Positions 19,049 through 27,053 of a stretch of 60,012 nucleotides of DNA are shown here, piece after piece. The notes beneath the pieces are model-generated. The model had not been told where the DNA came from and ran no database searches. It saw only the letters and a list, made by a program, of their open reading frames with translations. The stretch's first letter is position 1; each line of letters starts with the position of its first letter. Source of the stretch: Aquimarina agarilytica ZC1 (GTDB taxonomy: Bacteria > Bacteroidota > Bacteroidia > Flavobacteriales > Flavobacteriaceae); contig NZ_JH621262.1 of NCBI RefSeq assembly GCF_000255455.1, positions 20,484-80,495 of the forward strand, given 5' to 3'. The position numbers and the translations under genes are program-made.

Positions 19049-20290
19049 TTACTTATTTACAGCACCTGTATCTTTAGCCTGATCTACTGTAAAATCAAAT
19101 TTTTCGGCTATCTGCTCTGCCATGTTATCAACAGTTTCTAGCTTATCAGCTAAATCCCAAAAACCATCTCCTGCATTTAATGTTGCTAAAAACCCATCTA
19201 CCTCAGTTTTTGAAAAGTAAGGTTTACCACCAGGGTCTTGAGTAAAACGTAATGAATATATAAACCCATAACCCTCAGACCAATCATGAAAAGCGGTACC
19301 ATCAGTTACTGCTTTAAAGCCAGATCTTCTAATTTTATCAGCTCCTTGTTTTAAGTAAAATACAGCACGTATTCCGATAACTTCCGACAATGCTAAACGA
19401 ATAATATCTGCTTGCTTTTCAGATTCCTCATATTTCCCTGCTGTTATAGCTGCTCTACCCGTTTTAAACGCTTGAAAAATACGATCTGCTATACCTTCAA
19501 AATCTTTATCTCCCTCAACACGTTGTACATATTTATATAAAAAATTATCCACAACTGTTTCTAAATGTTTTGAATTTGGATCACTCAATACATCTGCATC
19601 AGATGCTCCATATAAATACCCATAAGCTTCATCCCAAAAATGTTCTGCTTCAGTGTATGGGTTTCCTTCGTCCAAAGTTCCTGCATCATTTGCTTCTCTA
19701 ATAGCAGCTCCTTCAGTTAAACTCAAATAATCATTGATAATTTGATCTAAGGTTAAGGCCCCAATCAAGCCTTTATTAAAAGCTTGATTTAACTCTAATC
19801 CTTTTTCATTTACAAAACGACCTTCTAACTTCCCTACTGTACCTCTAGTTGCTACTGGCACCTCATCGGCACTAGCGTATTTAGATAAAAGTATAGCTAC
19901 TTGTTCTGCTATATATCCATCAAAAACACCTCTAATTTCAGCTTGCTCTACCGAATTTGTTTTAAAGTAGTCTACAGATTCTGCTACTTTTGTTCTTATA
20001 TTTTTGGTGTCATTTAAGGCAGTATCAGCAAAACCTTCTCCATCAGCAAACTTCCTATCAATTGTTGCTTCATCTGTCCCAAATGTTGTGAAATCCTTTA
20101 AAATTTCAGCACCTTGTTTTAAGCGTGTCGTTTGTCCGCTAAAACTCACTGTACTTTCTCCATTCCTAGTGAATTCATATTTTGCAGGAACATCTAACTG
20201 ATCACTTGGAGCCATTGAACTATCATCAGAATTACATGCCACTATAGCTGTAGTTAAAACTCCAAATTTTAATATATTTCCTAATTTCAT
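19049..20290 (-). CDS. DUF4856 domain lipoprotein
   Basis: A 413-residue protein with a lipoprotein signal (lipobox IVACN, Cys19) and a DUF4856 domain over most of its length (KYEFTRNGESTVSFSGQTTRLKQGAEIL; HFWDEAYGYLYG; HDWSEGYGFIYSLRF). DUF4856 proteins are found in Bacteroidota next to imelysins, TonB receptors and HTTM proteins and are presumed to work in iron acquisition; their biochemistry is not known. The EHFWDEAYGY and HDWSEGYGF repeats look like two halves of an internal duplication that may bind metal (inference). It has its own promoter with operator-like half-sites. Confidence 0.85.
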   Translation of the reverse strand: MKLGNILKFGVLTTAIVACNSDDSSMAPSDQLDVPAKYEFTRNGESTVSFSGQTTRLKQGAEILKDFTTFGTDEATIDRKFADGEGFADTALNDTKNIRTKVAESVDYFKTNSVEQAEIRGVFDGYIAEQVAILLSKYASADEVPVATRGTVGKLEGRFVNEKGLELNQAFNKGLIGALTLDQIINDYLSLTEGAAIREANDAGTLDEGNPYTEAEHFWDEAYGYLYGASDADVLSDPNSKHLETVVDNFLYKYVQRVEGDKDFEGIADRIFQAFKTGRAAITAGKYEESEKQADIIRLALSEVIGIRAVFYLKQGADKIRRSGFKAVTDGTAFHDWSEGYGFIYSLRFTQDPGGKPYFSKTEVDGFLATLNAGDGFWDLADKLETVDNMAEQIAEKFDFTVDQAKDTGAVNK

Positions 20291-20328
20291 TTATTTAGAT
20301 TTAATATGAATAGTTTGTTTTGATGCTG

Positions 20329-20381
20329 CAAATATATTATCCATATCCATTCTAAACAAACATTATATTAAATTATTCTAA
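20329..20381 (-). promoter_or_regulatory. Promoter of DUF4856 with Fur-like half-sites
   Basis: Minus-strand -7 TATATTTG (20329-20336) and -33 TTTG (20357-20360), 20-base spacer. ATTCTAA half-sites lie inside the spacer (20349-20355) and just upstream (20375-20381, in the partial palindrome ATTAAAT-T-ATTCTAA). The same half-site forms perfect boxes at the head of this island, suggesting shared iron control. Confidence 0.5.
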
Positions 20382-20510
20382 ATAAAATTAAACTAATTTG
20401 TATTTGATAAAAAATCTTATTATTTATTGTAAAATACCCACTATTTGATACAAAAAACCAGTAAAAACTCAACATTTTCACTAGTTCCTTTATCGTATTC
20501 AAAATAAGCC

Positions 20511-20598
20511 TTAATATTCCTTAAATTGCTCTTCCCATAAAATCAATGTTTCTTTTTCTTTTTCAGATAAACCATTATACATTAATTGATATACTAAA
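20511..20598 (-). pseudogene. 3' remnant of a duplicated haem-binding-domain gene
   Basis: The minus strand encodes the peptide LSEKEKETLILW followed by EEQFKEY and a stop, which is the same C-terminus as the intact haem-binding protein at 21634-22086 (LSEKEKETLILW, then AAQFKEH). Homology continues past the stop through the 3' flank to about 20452. About 28 codons remain before an in-frame TGA; the haem-binding CxxCH part is gone. It is a truncated duplicate, not a gene. Confidence 0.75.
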
Positions 20599-20690
20599 AA
20601 AGACTTTCATTAAAAAAATGAATCGCCAATTAAGGAAAAGTAGAATGTATAGTCATACTTAAAAAATGGAAAAATTACTATAATACATTT

Positions 20691-21248
20691 TTATGGCGTT
20701 TGAGATATCGTAGAACGTTCATAAGAAAAACCTCCACTATTCCCTTGTTTCCCCCCTCTTGACCAACTTAAAAATTTTATATCCATATAAATATCTTCTT
20801 CAATAAGGTGAAGTATCAAGTCTTGATCAATAATTTCAAAAGGCCTTATTGTTCTCCTTAAAGATTGGAAATTTAAAGTGCTCAAATCAGAAGAAGCCAT
20901 TGCCCCTTTTGCCCACTCTGTTCCTAAAGGACTTTTATTAGTCGCAGCATCAGTTTCTATTTTGGCATTATATAATTCTCCCCCACTATTTGCACGAGTT
21001 AACCATATATTTTCTGTGATACGATCTTGATTTGCTTCCAACATGGGGTCGGCTCCTATTTCTTTTGTAAATATAATTTTAGAACCATCCCAAATGATAG
21101 GTGTTTTAGTATCTATGGGTTTTGAAGTAGGTAAAGGCTTCATTTCTTCATTTTTACCAGTATCAGTTATGGAATCATCAGAAGAACATCCTTGTATTCC
21201 TAAAAAAAAGATTAGTACCAATAACTTAAATAGTTGTGAAAATTTCAT
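20691..21248 (-). CDS. Lipoprotein of unknown function in the iron island
   Basis: A 185-residue protein with a lipobox (FLGIQGC, Cys21), a Ser/Asp-rich spacer and a beta-rich domain with the conserved-looking patterns IIFTKEIGADPMLEANQD, NIWLTRANSGGELYNA, GTEWAKG, and, near the end, DIYMDIKFLSWSRGGKQGN with GGFSYERST. The C-terminal WSRGG..GGFSYERST pattern occurs in secreted proteins of several phyla that I cannot name by family. It lies between the intact haem-binding gene and its broken copy, so it may have been carried in by the same duplication. Confidence 0.65.
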   Translation of the reverse strand: MKFSQLFKLLVLIFFLGIQGCSSDDSITDTGKNEEMKPLPTSKPIDTKTPIIWDGSKIIFTKEIGADPMLEANQDRITENIWLTRANSGGELYNAKIETDAATNKSPLGTEWAKGAMASSDLSTLNFQSLRRTIRPFEIIDQDLILHLIEEDIYMDIKFLSWSRGGKQGNSGGFSYERSTISQTP

Positions 21249-21633
21249 TTTTTAAAATTTGAAAATTAAATACTGAGAAATTTAACAAATCGATCTCCAG
21301 TTATGAACCTTAGTATTTTAAATTCTCATTAAAAAATGATTCCTATTTTGTAAAATAATGCTCTTAATTAAAAGAATAGTTGACAAATCAATAACGTATT
21401 TAATACAGTGCATTAATGGATTAAACTTTTAAATAAACCACGCAATTATATTGCCATAACATCTTTATTCTAACAAAAAATAAGAAAAATCACAGCCACT
21501 TATTCAAACCAAAATTGAACTAGTTTGCATTTTACAAAAAAGGCTTCTTCGCTATTAATATGCCTATTAAACTAAAAAAACCAGTAAAAACTTAACATTT
21601 TTACTGGTTCCTTTATCGCATTCAAACTAAGCT
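21249..21633. other. Gene-free spacer with terminator
   Basis: About 385 AT-rich bases between two minus-strand genes. It holds the terminator of the haem-binding gene at its right edge and the promoter area of the lipoprotein at 21248. I see no reading frame or further repeat. Confidence 0.5.
21580..21608 (-). terminator. Terminator of the haem-binding-domain gene
   Basis: An 11-bp perfect stem (ACCAGTAAAAA / TTTTTACTGGT, 7-base loop) followed on the minus strand by T residues. A decayed version with mismatches accompanies the pseudogene remnant at about 20457-20485. Confidence 0.75.
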
Positions 21634-22086
21634 TTAGTGTTCCTTAAATTGCGCTGCCCACAAAATCAATGTTTCTTTTTCTTTTTCAGATAAATCGCCA
21701 TGTGTTAATCGATATACTTTCAGGGGCATTTCATCTTCTTCCACCTCTTCATACACCTCAGCTAATTTATGTAACTGTCGTGCTTCTGGATAGGTACTCC
21801 ATTCCGAAAAATTTAAATGTTCCTTGCCTTCTTCAATATGATGATCCAATAATAAATTAACTGCTCCTATAGAAGCATACCAAGGATATTTGGTATGGTT
21901 ACTATGGCAATCATAACAAGATGCTCTAAAAATTGTTTTTACCTCCTCTGGTACATTAAACGATTTTTCGAATGATGCCACACTTTCATAAGAGGACACA
22001 TTATCTTTTTTAACAAAAAACTGAAGTACTACTACCGTTAGCACAACAACTGCCAATATTATTTTTTTTACGCTCATTAAATACAA
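21634..22086 (-). CDS. Haem-binding domain protein (Haem_bd family)
   Basis: A 150-residue protein with an N-terminal membrane anchor or signal (about 6-24) and a cytochrome c-like Haem_bd domain. The haem-attachment motif is C-Y-D-C-H (FRASCYDCHSNHTKYPWY), and Met at EEDEMPLKVY is a probable axial ligand. Proteins of this type are periplasmic electron carriers or haem sensors. It is 50 bases downstream of imelysin 2 in the same orientation. A broken copy of its last codons lies 1.1 kb away. Confidence 0.88.
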   Translation of the reverse strand: MYLMSVKKIILAVVVLTVVVLQFFVKKDNVSSYESVASFEKSFNVPEEVKTIFRASCYDCHSNHTKYPWYASIGAVNLLLDHHIEEGKEHLNFSEWSTYPEARQLHKLAEVYEEVEEDEMPLKVYRLTHGDLSEKEKETLILWAAQFKEH

Positions 22087-22136
22087 ATTAATTCAACTCC
22101 AAAGTTACTAGAATAATTTAAAAATACTTCCATTTA

Positions 22137-23276
22137 TTAATCCCCATCATTATCATTTAACGTTATGGTAAACCCAAGTGCACTAGCCATATCCACTTCT
22201 AACAATCTTTTTAGTGTTACAAAACTATCCTTAAGTTCTAAAACAGCCAATTTATTAAGCACTAACTCTTTAGCTAATGACCCCTCAATAGCGTTTAATT
22301 TGGTCTTACAATCGACAAATGCTTTTTCAAAAGAATTCACTAAATCTTGCCGTTCATTAAGTATTAAAAAATTTGAAAAACCAACATTTTCTTCCGAAAT
22401 ACCATTAAAATTACCTGTAAATAATTCCTCCATAGCTGTTACATGCGATTGTATAATCTCTTTTGAAAATTCTGCATAAGGAGACTCCACCGTATTTGTT
22501 GCTATTTCCCCTCCATCTTTATCGCCTAAAGGAACGCCTAATTTTTCCAAAATAATATCCTCAGTAAGCGAAATCATCGTATTGATCAATCGATTTTGAC
22601 TTCCGCTTATTCCTGTTTCTGTGGCCATCATAAATCGCGCTTTATATTGCTCCCATGCCTCCTTATAGCGCTCCACATTAGTCTTCAAATTCTCAGTTAC
22701 TGCTACTAAATAAGCTACATTACGTATTCCGCTTTCGCTAGAAGTAAAGCGCGCTAAAGGACTAAGGCTATCAGTTTCAAAAAAAAGTAAATACTCTAAT
22801 GCCGAAATTCCTTTTTGCGAAGACCCCTTTGAATTCACAAAAGCTTCATTAATCACTTCATCACTCAAAATAGTGTCTTCTATTTTTGATACATCTGTCG
22901 GCCAACGATTTAATTCAAAAGAGATAAATGTTTGTGATACGGGACCTATATCATATAACTCCAATGGCTTCCAAATCAATTGCAACTCTTTCCATGCCGC
23001 CTGTAAATCATTCAAACTATTGGCATTCTGAGTATTTTGGAACGACTTGGCTTGTAAAACAATTTCTTCTGCTTTGGTATCTAGTGTTGCCAATAAAACT
23101 GATATTTCATGTTGATATATTTGCTCAAATTGCTTGCGCTTTAAAATTGCTACATCCTTATTGATTACCTCCTTCTCAGAAGTTTCTTTTTGATCATCAT
23201 TACTACTACAACCAAAAATCATAGCAACAGCTAGAACCATTAATACTCGTACTACCTTATCTTTTGTTTTCATCAT
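22137..23276 (-). CDS. Imelysin-family lipoprotein (paralogue 2)
   Basis: A 379-residue lipoprotein (lipobox IFGCSS, Cys23) with an imelysin domain. The motif region reads GISALEYLLFFETD, so the His of GxHxxE is missing while the Glu is kept. Length and C-terminal NDNDGD tail match paralogue 3. Two ATG codons in a row make the exact start uncertain by one codon. It sits between the di-haem oxidoreductase and the haem-binding protein, giving a redox/iron operon in the envelope. Confidence 0.85.
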   Translation of the reverse strand: MMKTKDKVVRVLMVLAVAMIFGCSSNDDQKETSEKEVINKDVAILKRKQFEQIYQHEISVLLATLDTKAEEIVLQAKSFQNTQNANSLNDLQAAWKELQLIWKPLELYDIGPVSQTFISFELNRWPTDVSKIEDTILSDEVINEAFVNSKGSSQKGISALEYLLFFETDSLSPLARFTSSESGIRNVAYLVAVTENLKTNVERYKEAWEQYKARFMMATETGISGSQNRLINTMISLTEDIILEKLGVPLGDKDGGEIATNTVESPYAEFSKEIIQSHVTAMEELFTGNFNGISEENVGFSNFLILNERQDLVNSFEKAFVDCKTKLNAIEGSLAKELVLNKLAVLELKDSFVTLKRLLEVDMASALGFTITLNDNDGD

Positions 23277-23296
23277 TTCCTTTTTTATTCATCGTT

Positions 23297-24709
23297 TTAT
23301 AATGACTCAATAAAAGCAATCAGCTTCTTTCTTTCGCTTCCCTTTAAATTCATAAAGAGTTTCTTTGAATTTTCAGCTTCGCCTCCATGCCATAATATGG
23401 CTTCTTCTACTCCACGAGCACGTCCATCATGTAGTAAATCCGAATGATTATTTACTGTTTGTATTAATCCAATTCCCCATAAAGGAGGCGTACGCCACTC
23501 TGTTCCCATAGCCTCAAAGTCGGGAGTCTGATCCGCCAAGTCCTCACCCATATCGTGTAATAACAAATCGGTGTATGGAAAAATGACTTGATTTTCTAAT
23601 GCTTTTATTTCCGATACTCCTGTGGTAAATGTTTTTATATGACATGCTACACAGTTGACCTGCTCAAATAATTGTTGTCCCTGTTGAACTGCTTCATTAT
23701 CAAAATCACGTCTAGCTGGCACAGCTAATGTTGATGCATATAACGTAACTCTTCCTAAATTTCGATCGGTAATTTCTGGTTCGCCTCCATTAATAATTGT
23801 ATCACAATCCACTCCAGTAGGACAATTTTCATTAGGAAACAATGATGATGTAATTCCCAAATCACCAGCAAATGCCGCAGCTACTTGCTGCCTCAAAGTA
23901 GACTGATTGGCTTTCCAGCCAAATCGCCCTAATTTTATTGAATTTGTTGCTAGATCATAAACTCGGTTGGGTTTTCCCGAAATACCATCATTATCAATAT
24001 CGTCTACATCTGCATTTTTAAAAATATCAGTTTCAGCAATAGCATCCAACAAACCTAAACCGATCATTTGATTGGCTACTCGTGGTGACACTTGTAAATT
24101 AGTGGCCAATTCCCCATAATTTAAGTTTTCAAATATATACTTAGGCCTACGTAAATTTATTGTTTCACCATCTGGATAAGTAACTACAAATGGCGTATAT
24201 GTTATTTTTACATTCCCCTCGGGCTCTAAATCTTGTACAGACTGATCTTGAAATTGATCTCCATAAATGGGATCGGGGAAATTTCGTCCAAACTCATCTT
24301 GCCCAGGTACACTTAAGCGAAATAAAATTCCTGATGATTTATTCCCGCTATCAGTTTGCGGACGCCCACGACCATCCTTAAAATGACAACTAGAACAAGC
24401 TCTGGAATTAAAAAATGGCCCTAAACCATCGCGTGCTGTGGTAGAAGCTGGTGCAGTAACCCAACTTTGATTAAATAACGAGTTTCCTGTAAAGAAAAAC
24501 AAACTATTCTCATCATTCAAATTAGGTGCCGCCGCTCCAAAAGCATTTGGTGATCTATCAAAAACAGTCACTGCTCCACCAGGAAATTCTTCTCTTGGAT
24601 CAATAGCAATATTAGGAATTACTTCAGGCACATCCTCATAATTATCATCACTACTACAGCCTACTATTAACAATACAACAAACCAACTGTAAAACTTTCT
24701 TAAATTCAT
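23297..24709 (-). CDS. Di-haem oxidoreductase (DUF1111 / putative thiol oxidoreductase)
   Basis: A 470-residue lipoprotein: start at 24709 (MNLRKFYSW), lipobox LIVGC (Cys18). Two c-type haem motifs are visible: C105-SS-CH (RACSSCHFKDGRG) and CVACH at about residue 350, plus the C-terminal signature RTPPLWGIGLIQTVNNHSDLLHDGRARGVEEAILWHGGEA. These fit the di-haem oxidoreductase family, related in layout to di-haem peroxidases. In iron islands of Bacteroidota it is found with imelysins and may oxidise Fe(II) or reduce peroxide; which one is not known. It is 21 bases from imelysin 2. Confidence 0.9.
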   Translation of the reverse strand: MNLRKFYSWFVVLLIVGCSSDDNYEDVPEVIPNIAIDPREEFPGGAVTVFDRSPNAFGAAAPNLNDENSLFFFTGNSLFNQSWVTAPASTTARDGLGPFFNSRACSSCHFKDGRGRPQTDSGNKSSGILFRLSVPGQDEFGRNFPDPIYGDQFQDQSVQDLEPEGNVKITYTPFVVTYPDGETINLRRPKYIFENLNYGELATNLQVSPRVANQMIGLGLLDAIAETDIFKNADVDDIDNDGISGKPNRVYDLATNSIKLGRFGWKANQSTLRQQVAAAFAGDLGITSSLFPNENCPTGVDCDTIINGGEPEITDRNLGRVTLYASTLAVPARRDFDNEAVQQGQQLFEQVNCVACHIKTFTTGVSEIKALENQVIFPYTDLLLHDMGEDLADQTPDFEAMGTEWRTPPLWGIGLIQTVNNHSDLLHDGRARGVEEAILWHGGEAENSKKLFMNLKGSERKKLIAFIESL

Positions 24710-24730
24710 AACAAACTGTTTTAAATACAA

Positions 24731-24759
24731 AAATCAGGGCTTAAAAAAAGCCCCGATTT
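24731..24759 (-). terminator. Hairpin between imelysin 1 and the di-haem oxidoreductase
   Basis: A 12-bp stem with one mismatch (AAATCAGGGCTT / AAGCCCCGATTT) and an A-rich loop, with A/T runs on both sides. It may terminate most transcripts after imelysin 1 and let a fraction proceed into the oxidoreductase gene, setting expression ratios. Confidence 0.6.
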
Positions 24760-24820
24760 TCAACTAGATAAGCATGTTGCAATTCACAAGTGATTACAAA
24801 CAAAATAAAAAACTAATTAT

Positions 24821-26044
24821 TTATTCTTCTAGATCTGCTACTACACCCGATAAGCCCAAAGCAGTTGCTCCTTCGACTAATTTATCTCCTAAATTTTGCA
24901 ATTCAATTGCTGCAATTCTCACCGCTGGTCTAACCAAATCATCTGATATGGCAAAATCAAAAGGTATTGCTGTGGCATTAACCGCTGTTTCCGCCTTGGC
25001 TAGTTGTGTAGAGATTTCTGCTCCTAAAGTAGCATTTGTTGCTGCTATCAAATCTTCAAGTGATTTTCCACTTATACTAGCATACTTACCACGGTACACA
25101 TTGGCTACCCCGGCTAAATTTAAACGTAAATCGCGATGTGTGTTATCACTAAAACAAGAATGCTCATCTTCTTGATCTCTATTATCAAAGGACACAAAAA
25201 CACGTTCCCCTGCTAATTCTCCTTTTGCTAGTTTAGAAATACCAGTAAGCATATTTTTCAATGCCACATCCTCTTCTAACGCCAAAAACGTTTGTCTATA
25301 AGGACCATTAGCATTCCACTCATCCAACAAAGACTGTAAATTATCCAATAAAATTTTTGAACAAACACTTAAATAAGTTCTTCTTCTTGCTTGATTTTCT
25401 GCAGTTCCTCCATCAACAAAATCCGTAAAAGGTCTTTTTCCTGCTTCTTTTTTTGTAGGACTTGTATTGTCCTGTCCCCATAATAAAAACTCAATAGCGT
25501 GATAACCTACACTAATATTTTTTTCAGATTCATCTTGATCCCCATTAGCGGTATTACCTCCTTCATTTTGGTCTAATAAAACTTGCTTAGTAATTGTTGG
25601 GAAATCCGCAGGATTATTTATTATGCCCGAATCTTCTTTCCCCGCAACATAATCAATATAATTTTCATCTAAAGGCCATGCATTTAACAAGCCCTCTGGA
25701 CCATCTTCATCATCAATAGGCCCATCTGCAAACCTAAATGCTTCTGTTTGTCCGTAAGGTTCTCTAGCCTCTAACCAAGCTTGCTTTGTTGCTTCAAAAT
25801 TAGCTTCGGTTGGCGTTGCTACAAATGCAGCTATCTTTTCATCTAAAAGCTTAGCTGTATCAAATGCATCTTGATAATTTTTTAATACCAAATTCACATA
25901 ATTTTCAATTACCTCCTTTTTTGCTACCGCAGTTTCATTTTTGTCTTCTATTTTTTTTTCTGTATTTGAATCATCATCAGAACATGAAATAATAGTCATT
26001 CCTATTGCCAGTATCCCTATTAAACTAATTTTTGTCAGCTTCAT
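24821..26044 (-). CDS. Imelysin-family iron-uptake lipoprotein (paralogue 1)
   Basis: A 407-residue lipoprotein, start at 26044 (MKLTKISLIG), lipobox IISC (Cys21). It carries the intact imelysin motif GYHAIEFLLWGQD (GxHxxE), and the conserved AWPLDENYIDYV and REPYGQTEAFRFADGPID patterns, matching the IrpA/EfeO-like imelysin group that binds iron in the periplasm. It is the first gene of the minus-strand island and lies next to the divergent promoter with Fur-like boxes. It is the only one of the three paralogues with a complete metal motif. Confidence 0.92.
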   Translation of the reverse strand: MKLTKISLIGILAIGMTIISCSDDDSNTEKKIEDKNETAVAKKEVIENYVNLVLKNYQDAFDTAKLLDEKIAAFVATPTEANFEATKQAWLEAREPYGQTEAFRFADGPIDDEDGPEGLLNAWPLDENYIDYVAGKEDSGIINNPADFPTITKQVLLDQNEGGNTANGDQDESEKNISVGYHAIEFLLWGQDNTSPTKKEAGKRPFTDFVDGGTAENQARRRTYLSVCSKILLDNLQSLLDEWNANGPYRQTFLALEEDVALKNMLTGISKLAKGELAGERVFVSFDNRDQEDEHSCFSDNTHRDLRLNLAGVANVYRGKYASISGKSLEDLIAATNATLGAEISTQLAKAETAVNATAIPFDFAISDDLVRPAVRIAAIELQNLGDKLVEGATALGLSGVVADLEE

Positions 26045-26084
26045 TTTATTTTTATTAAGATTGTATTTAAATAGTGTTTTAATG

Positions 26085-26114
26085 CAAATATATGTCTCAA
26101 ACCTAAATAACAAA
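26085..26114 (-). promoter_or_regulatory. Promoter of imelysin 1
   Basis: Minus-strand -7 TATATTTG (26085-26092) and -33 TTTG (26111-26114), 18-base spacer. A weak Fur-like element (TTTTAAT-T-ATTCCAA, 26121-26135) directly abuts the -33 box. Confidence 0.65.
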
Positions 26115-26163
26115 AATTATTTTTAATTATTCCAAATAAAAATAATATGCAAAATACTTTTAT

Positions 26164-26178
26164 TTAGAATAATTCTAA
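26164..26178. promoter_or_regulatory. Fur-like operator 1 (perfect 7-1-7 inverted repeat)
   Basis: TTAGAAT-A-ATTCTAA is a perfect 7-1-7 inverted repeat, the geometry of Fur boxes. It lies just upstream of a rightward TATATTTG (26181-26188), between the expected -33 and -7 positions, so binding would block the promoter of the gene at 26225. Confidence 0.6.
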
Positions 26179-26180
26179 TA

Positions 26181-26188
26181 TATATTTG
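26181..26188 (+). promoter_or_regulatory. -7 element of the rightward divergent promoter
   Basis: TATATTTG on the plus strand, 37 bases before the ATG at 26225. It is flanked on both sides by Fur-like boxes. No good TTTG stands at -33, where the sequence is T-rich. Confidence 0.5.
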
Positions 26189-26197
26189 AATTATTAT

Positions 26198-26212
26198 TTG
26201 GAATAATTCTAA
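26198..26212. promoter_or_regulatory. Fur-like operator 2 (7-1-7, one mismatch)
   Basis: TTGGAAT-A-ATTCTAA differs from operator 1 by one base in the left half. It covers the likely transcription start of the rightward genes. Confidence 0.55.
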
Positions 26213-26224
26213 ACAAAAAAAAGA

Positions 26225-26575
26225 ATGTGTAAAAACATCACCTCTATTACAAAAACAAGAGCAGGCATACTATATAAATGTAACGAATGTGACCTTTTTC
26301 AACTGGTTTACAAAAACATACTACTTGAATTTACAGCAAAAGAATTTGAAAGTTTTAGAAGCTACTTAGAGTTTTTAGAAACTAAGCACAACGAAAAAGG
26401 TTTTGAATACACTACTAATCATAAAATACCGATACCCACATTGCAGCAGAATTTATTCTTGATATTTAAAAAACAAGAATTTGAAGATTTAAAAAAATTA
26501 GTTTTTGGTACTTCCAAAACACAGTATCCTCTAATTAAAGGCTATGAAATTGAATATCAATTTTTAAAAAATTAA
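26225..26575 (+). CDS. Small DUF6686-like protein with CxxC
   Basis: A 116-residue cytosolic protein starting MCKNITSITKTRAGILYKCNECDLFQLVYKN. The early Cys and CNEC pair suggest a metal or redox site. It resembles the small DUF6686 proteins of Bacteroidota (assignment from memory, moderate certainty). It is the first of three small genes read divergently from the iron island under the Fur-like boxes, and it ends 4 bases before the next start, so they are co-transcribed. Iron-regulated expression is inferred. Confidence 0.68.
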   Translation: MCKNITSITKTRAGILYKCNECDLFQLVYKNILLEFTAKEFESFRSYLEFLETKHNEKGFEYTTNHKIPIPTLQQNLFLIFKKQEFEDLKKLVFGTSKTQYPLIKGYEIEYQFLKN

Positions 26576-26579
26576 AACC

Positions 26580-26948
26580 ATGGCAGACAAAGATATCATC
26601 ACCATTTACAATAACTCCTTTGGCATTAGTTTTAAATGGAAAAGAACGGAAGCAAAAGACTTAAACAAGGTGCAACTTGTTTTTGAAAATACAGGTTTAT
26701 ACTTGAACTATGATGAACTCCTTTTATTTGCAAAAAATGTAACTGATGCACTAAAAAGACCGTCGATGTGTAATGATTGTAAAAACAACATTTCGTGCAA
26801 GTCCATTTTGCTAGAAACGCCTGTAACACAAATTAGTTTTGCCATGAGTTATAAGGAACTTAATGACATGTATGATTTAGTTAATGGCACACTATTCCAA
26901 TTAGGATTGGATACTATTTTGCAAATAAACACCATTCACAAACAATAG
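26580..26948 (+). CDS. Small cysteine-containing hypothetical protein
   Basis: A 122-residue protein without signal or membrane segment. In the middle it has a cluster C-N-D-C-K-N-N-I-S-C (C-x2-C-x5-C), a likely metal site. Its overall layout (strand-rich start, helix LNYDELLLFAKNVTDAL, repeated at SYKELNDMYDLVNG) is loosely like the neighbour at 26225, so the two may be distant paralogues. It is cotranscribed with that gene, and no function can be assigned. Confidence 0.65.
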   Translation: MADKDIITIYNNSFGISFKWKRTEAKDLNKVQLVFENTGLYLNYDELLLFAKNVTDALKRPSMCNDCKNNISCKSILLETPVTQISFAMSYKELNDMYDLVNGTLFQLGLDTILQINTIHKQ

Positions 26949-27007
26949 TGCTACAGCTATTTATATTGTTTCTTTATTTAATTAACTGTAAATTATACTA
27001 ATAAATC

Positions 27008-27037
27008 TTGTAAAGAAGATTACAAACTACTTTACAA
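27008..27037. repeat. Inverted repeat in the leader of the cysteine-rich gene
   Basis: TTGTAAAG (27008-27015) and CTTTACAA (27030-27037) form an 8-bp inverted repeat 16 bases before the ATG of the 27054 gene. A second pairing, TTGTAA/TTACAA, is possible. It may be an operator or a leader hairpin. Confidence 0.4.
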
Positions 27038-27053
27038 ACAAAAAATTAATGTT

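Noticed and set aside
20457..20485. Terminator hairpin downstream of the pseudogene
   Set aside because: It has several mismatches compared with the intact copy at 21580-21608 and is best seen as part of the decayed duplicate.
24774..25175. 133-codon plus-strand frame opposite imelysin 1
   Set aside because: It overlaps a clear lipoprotein gene and lacks any motif; antisense shadow.
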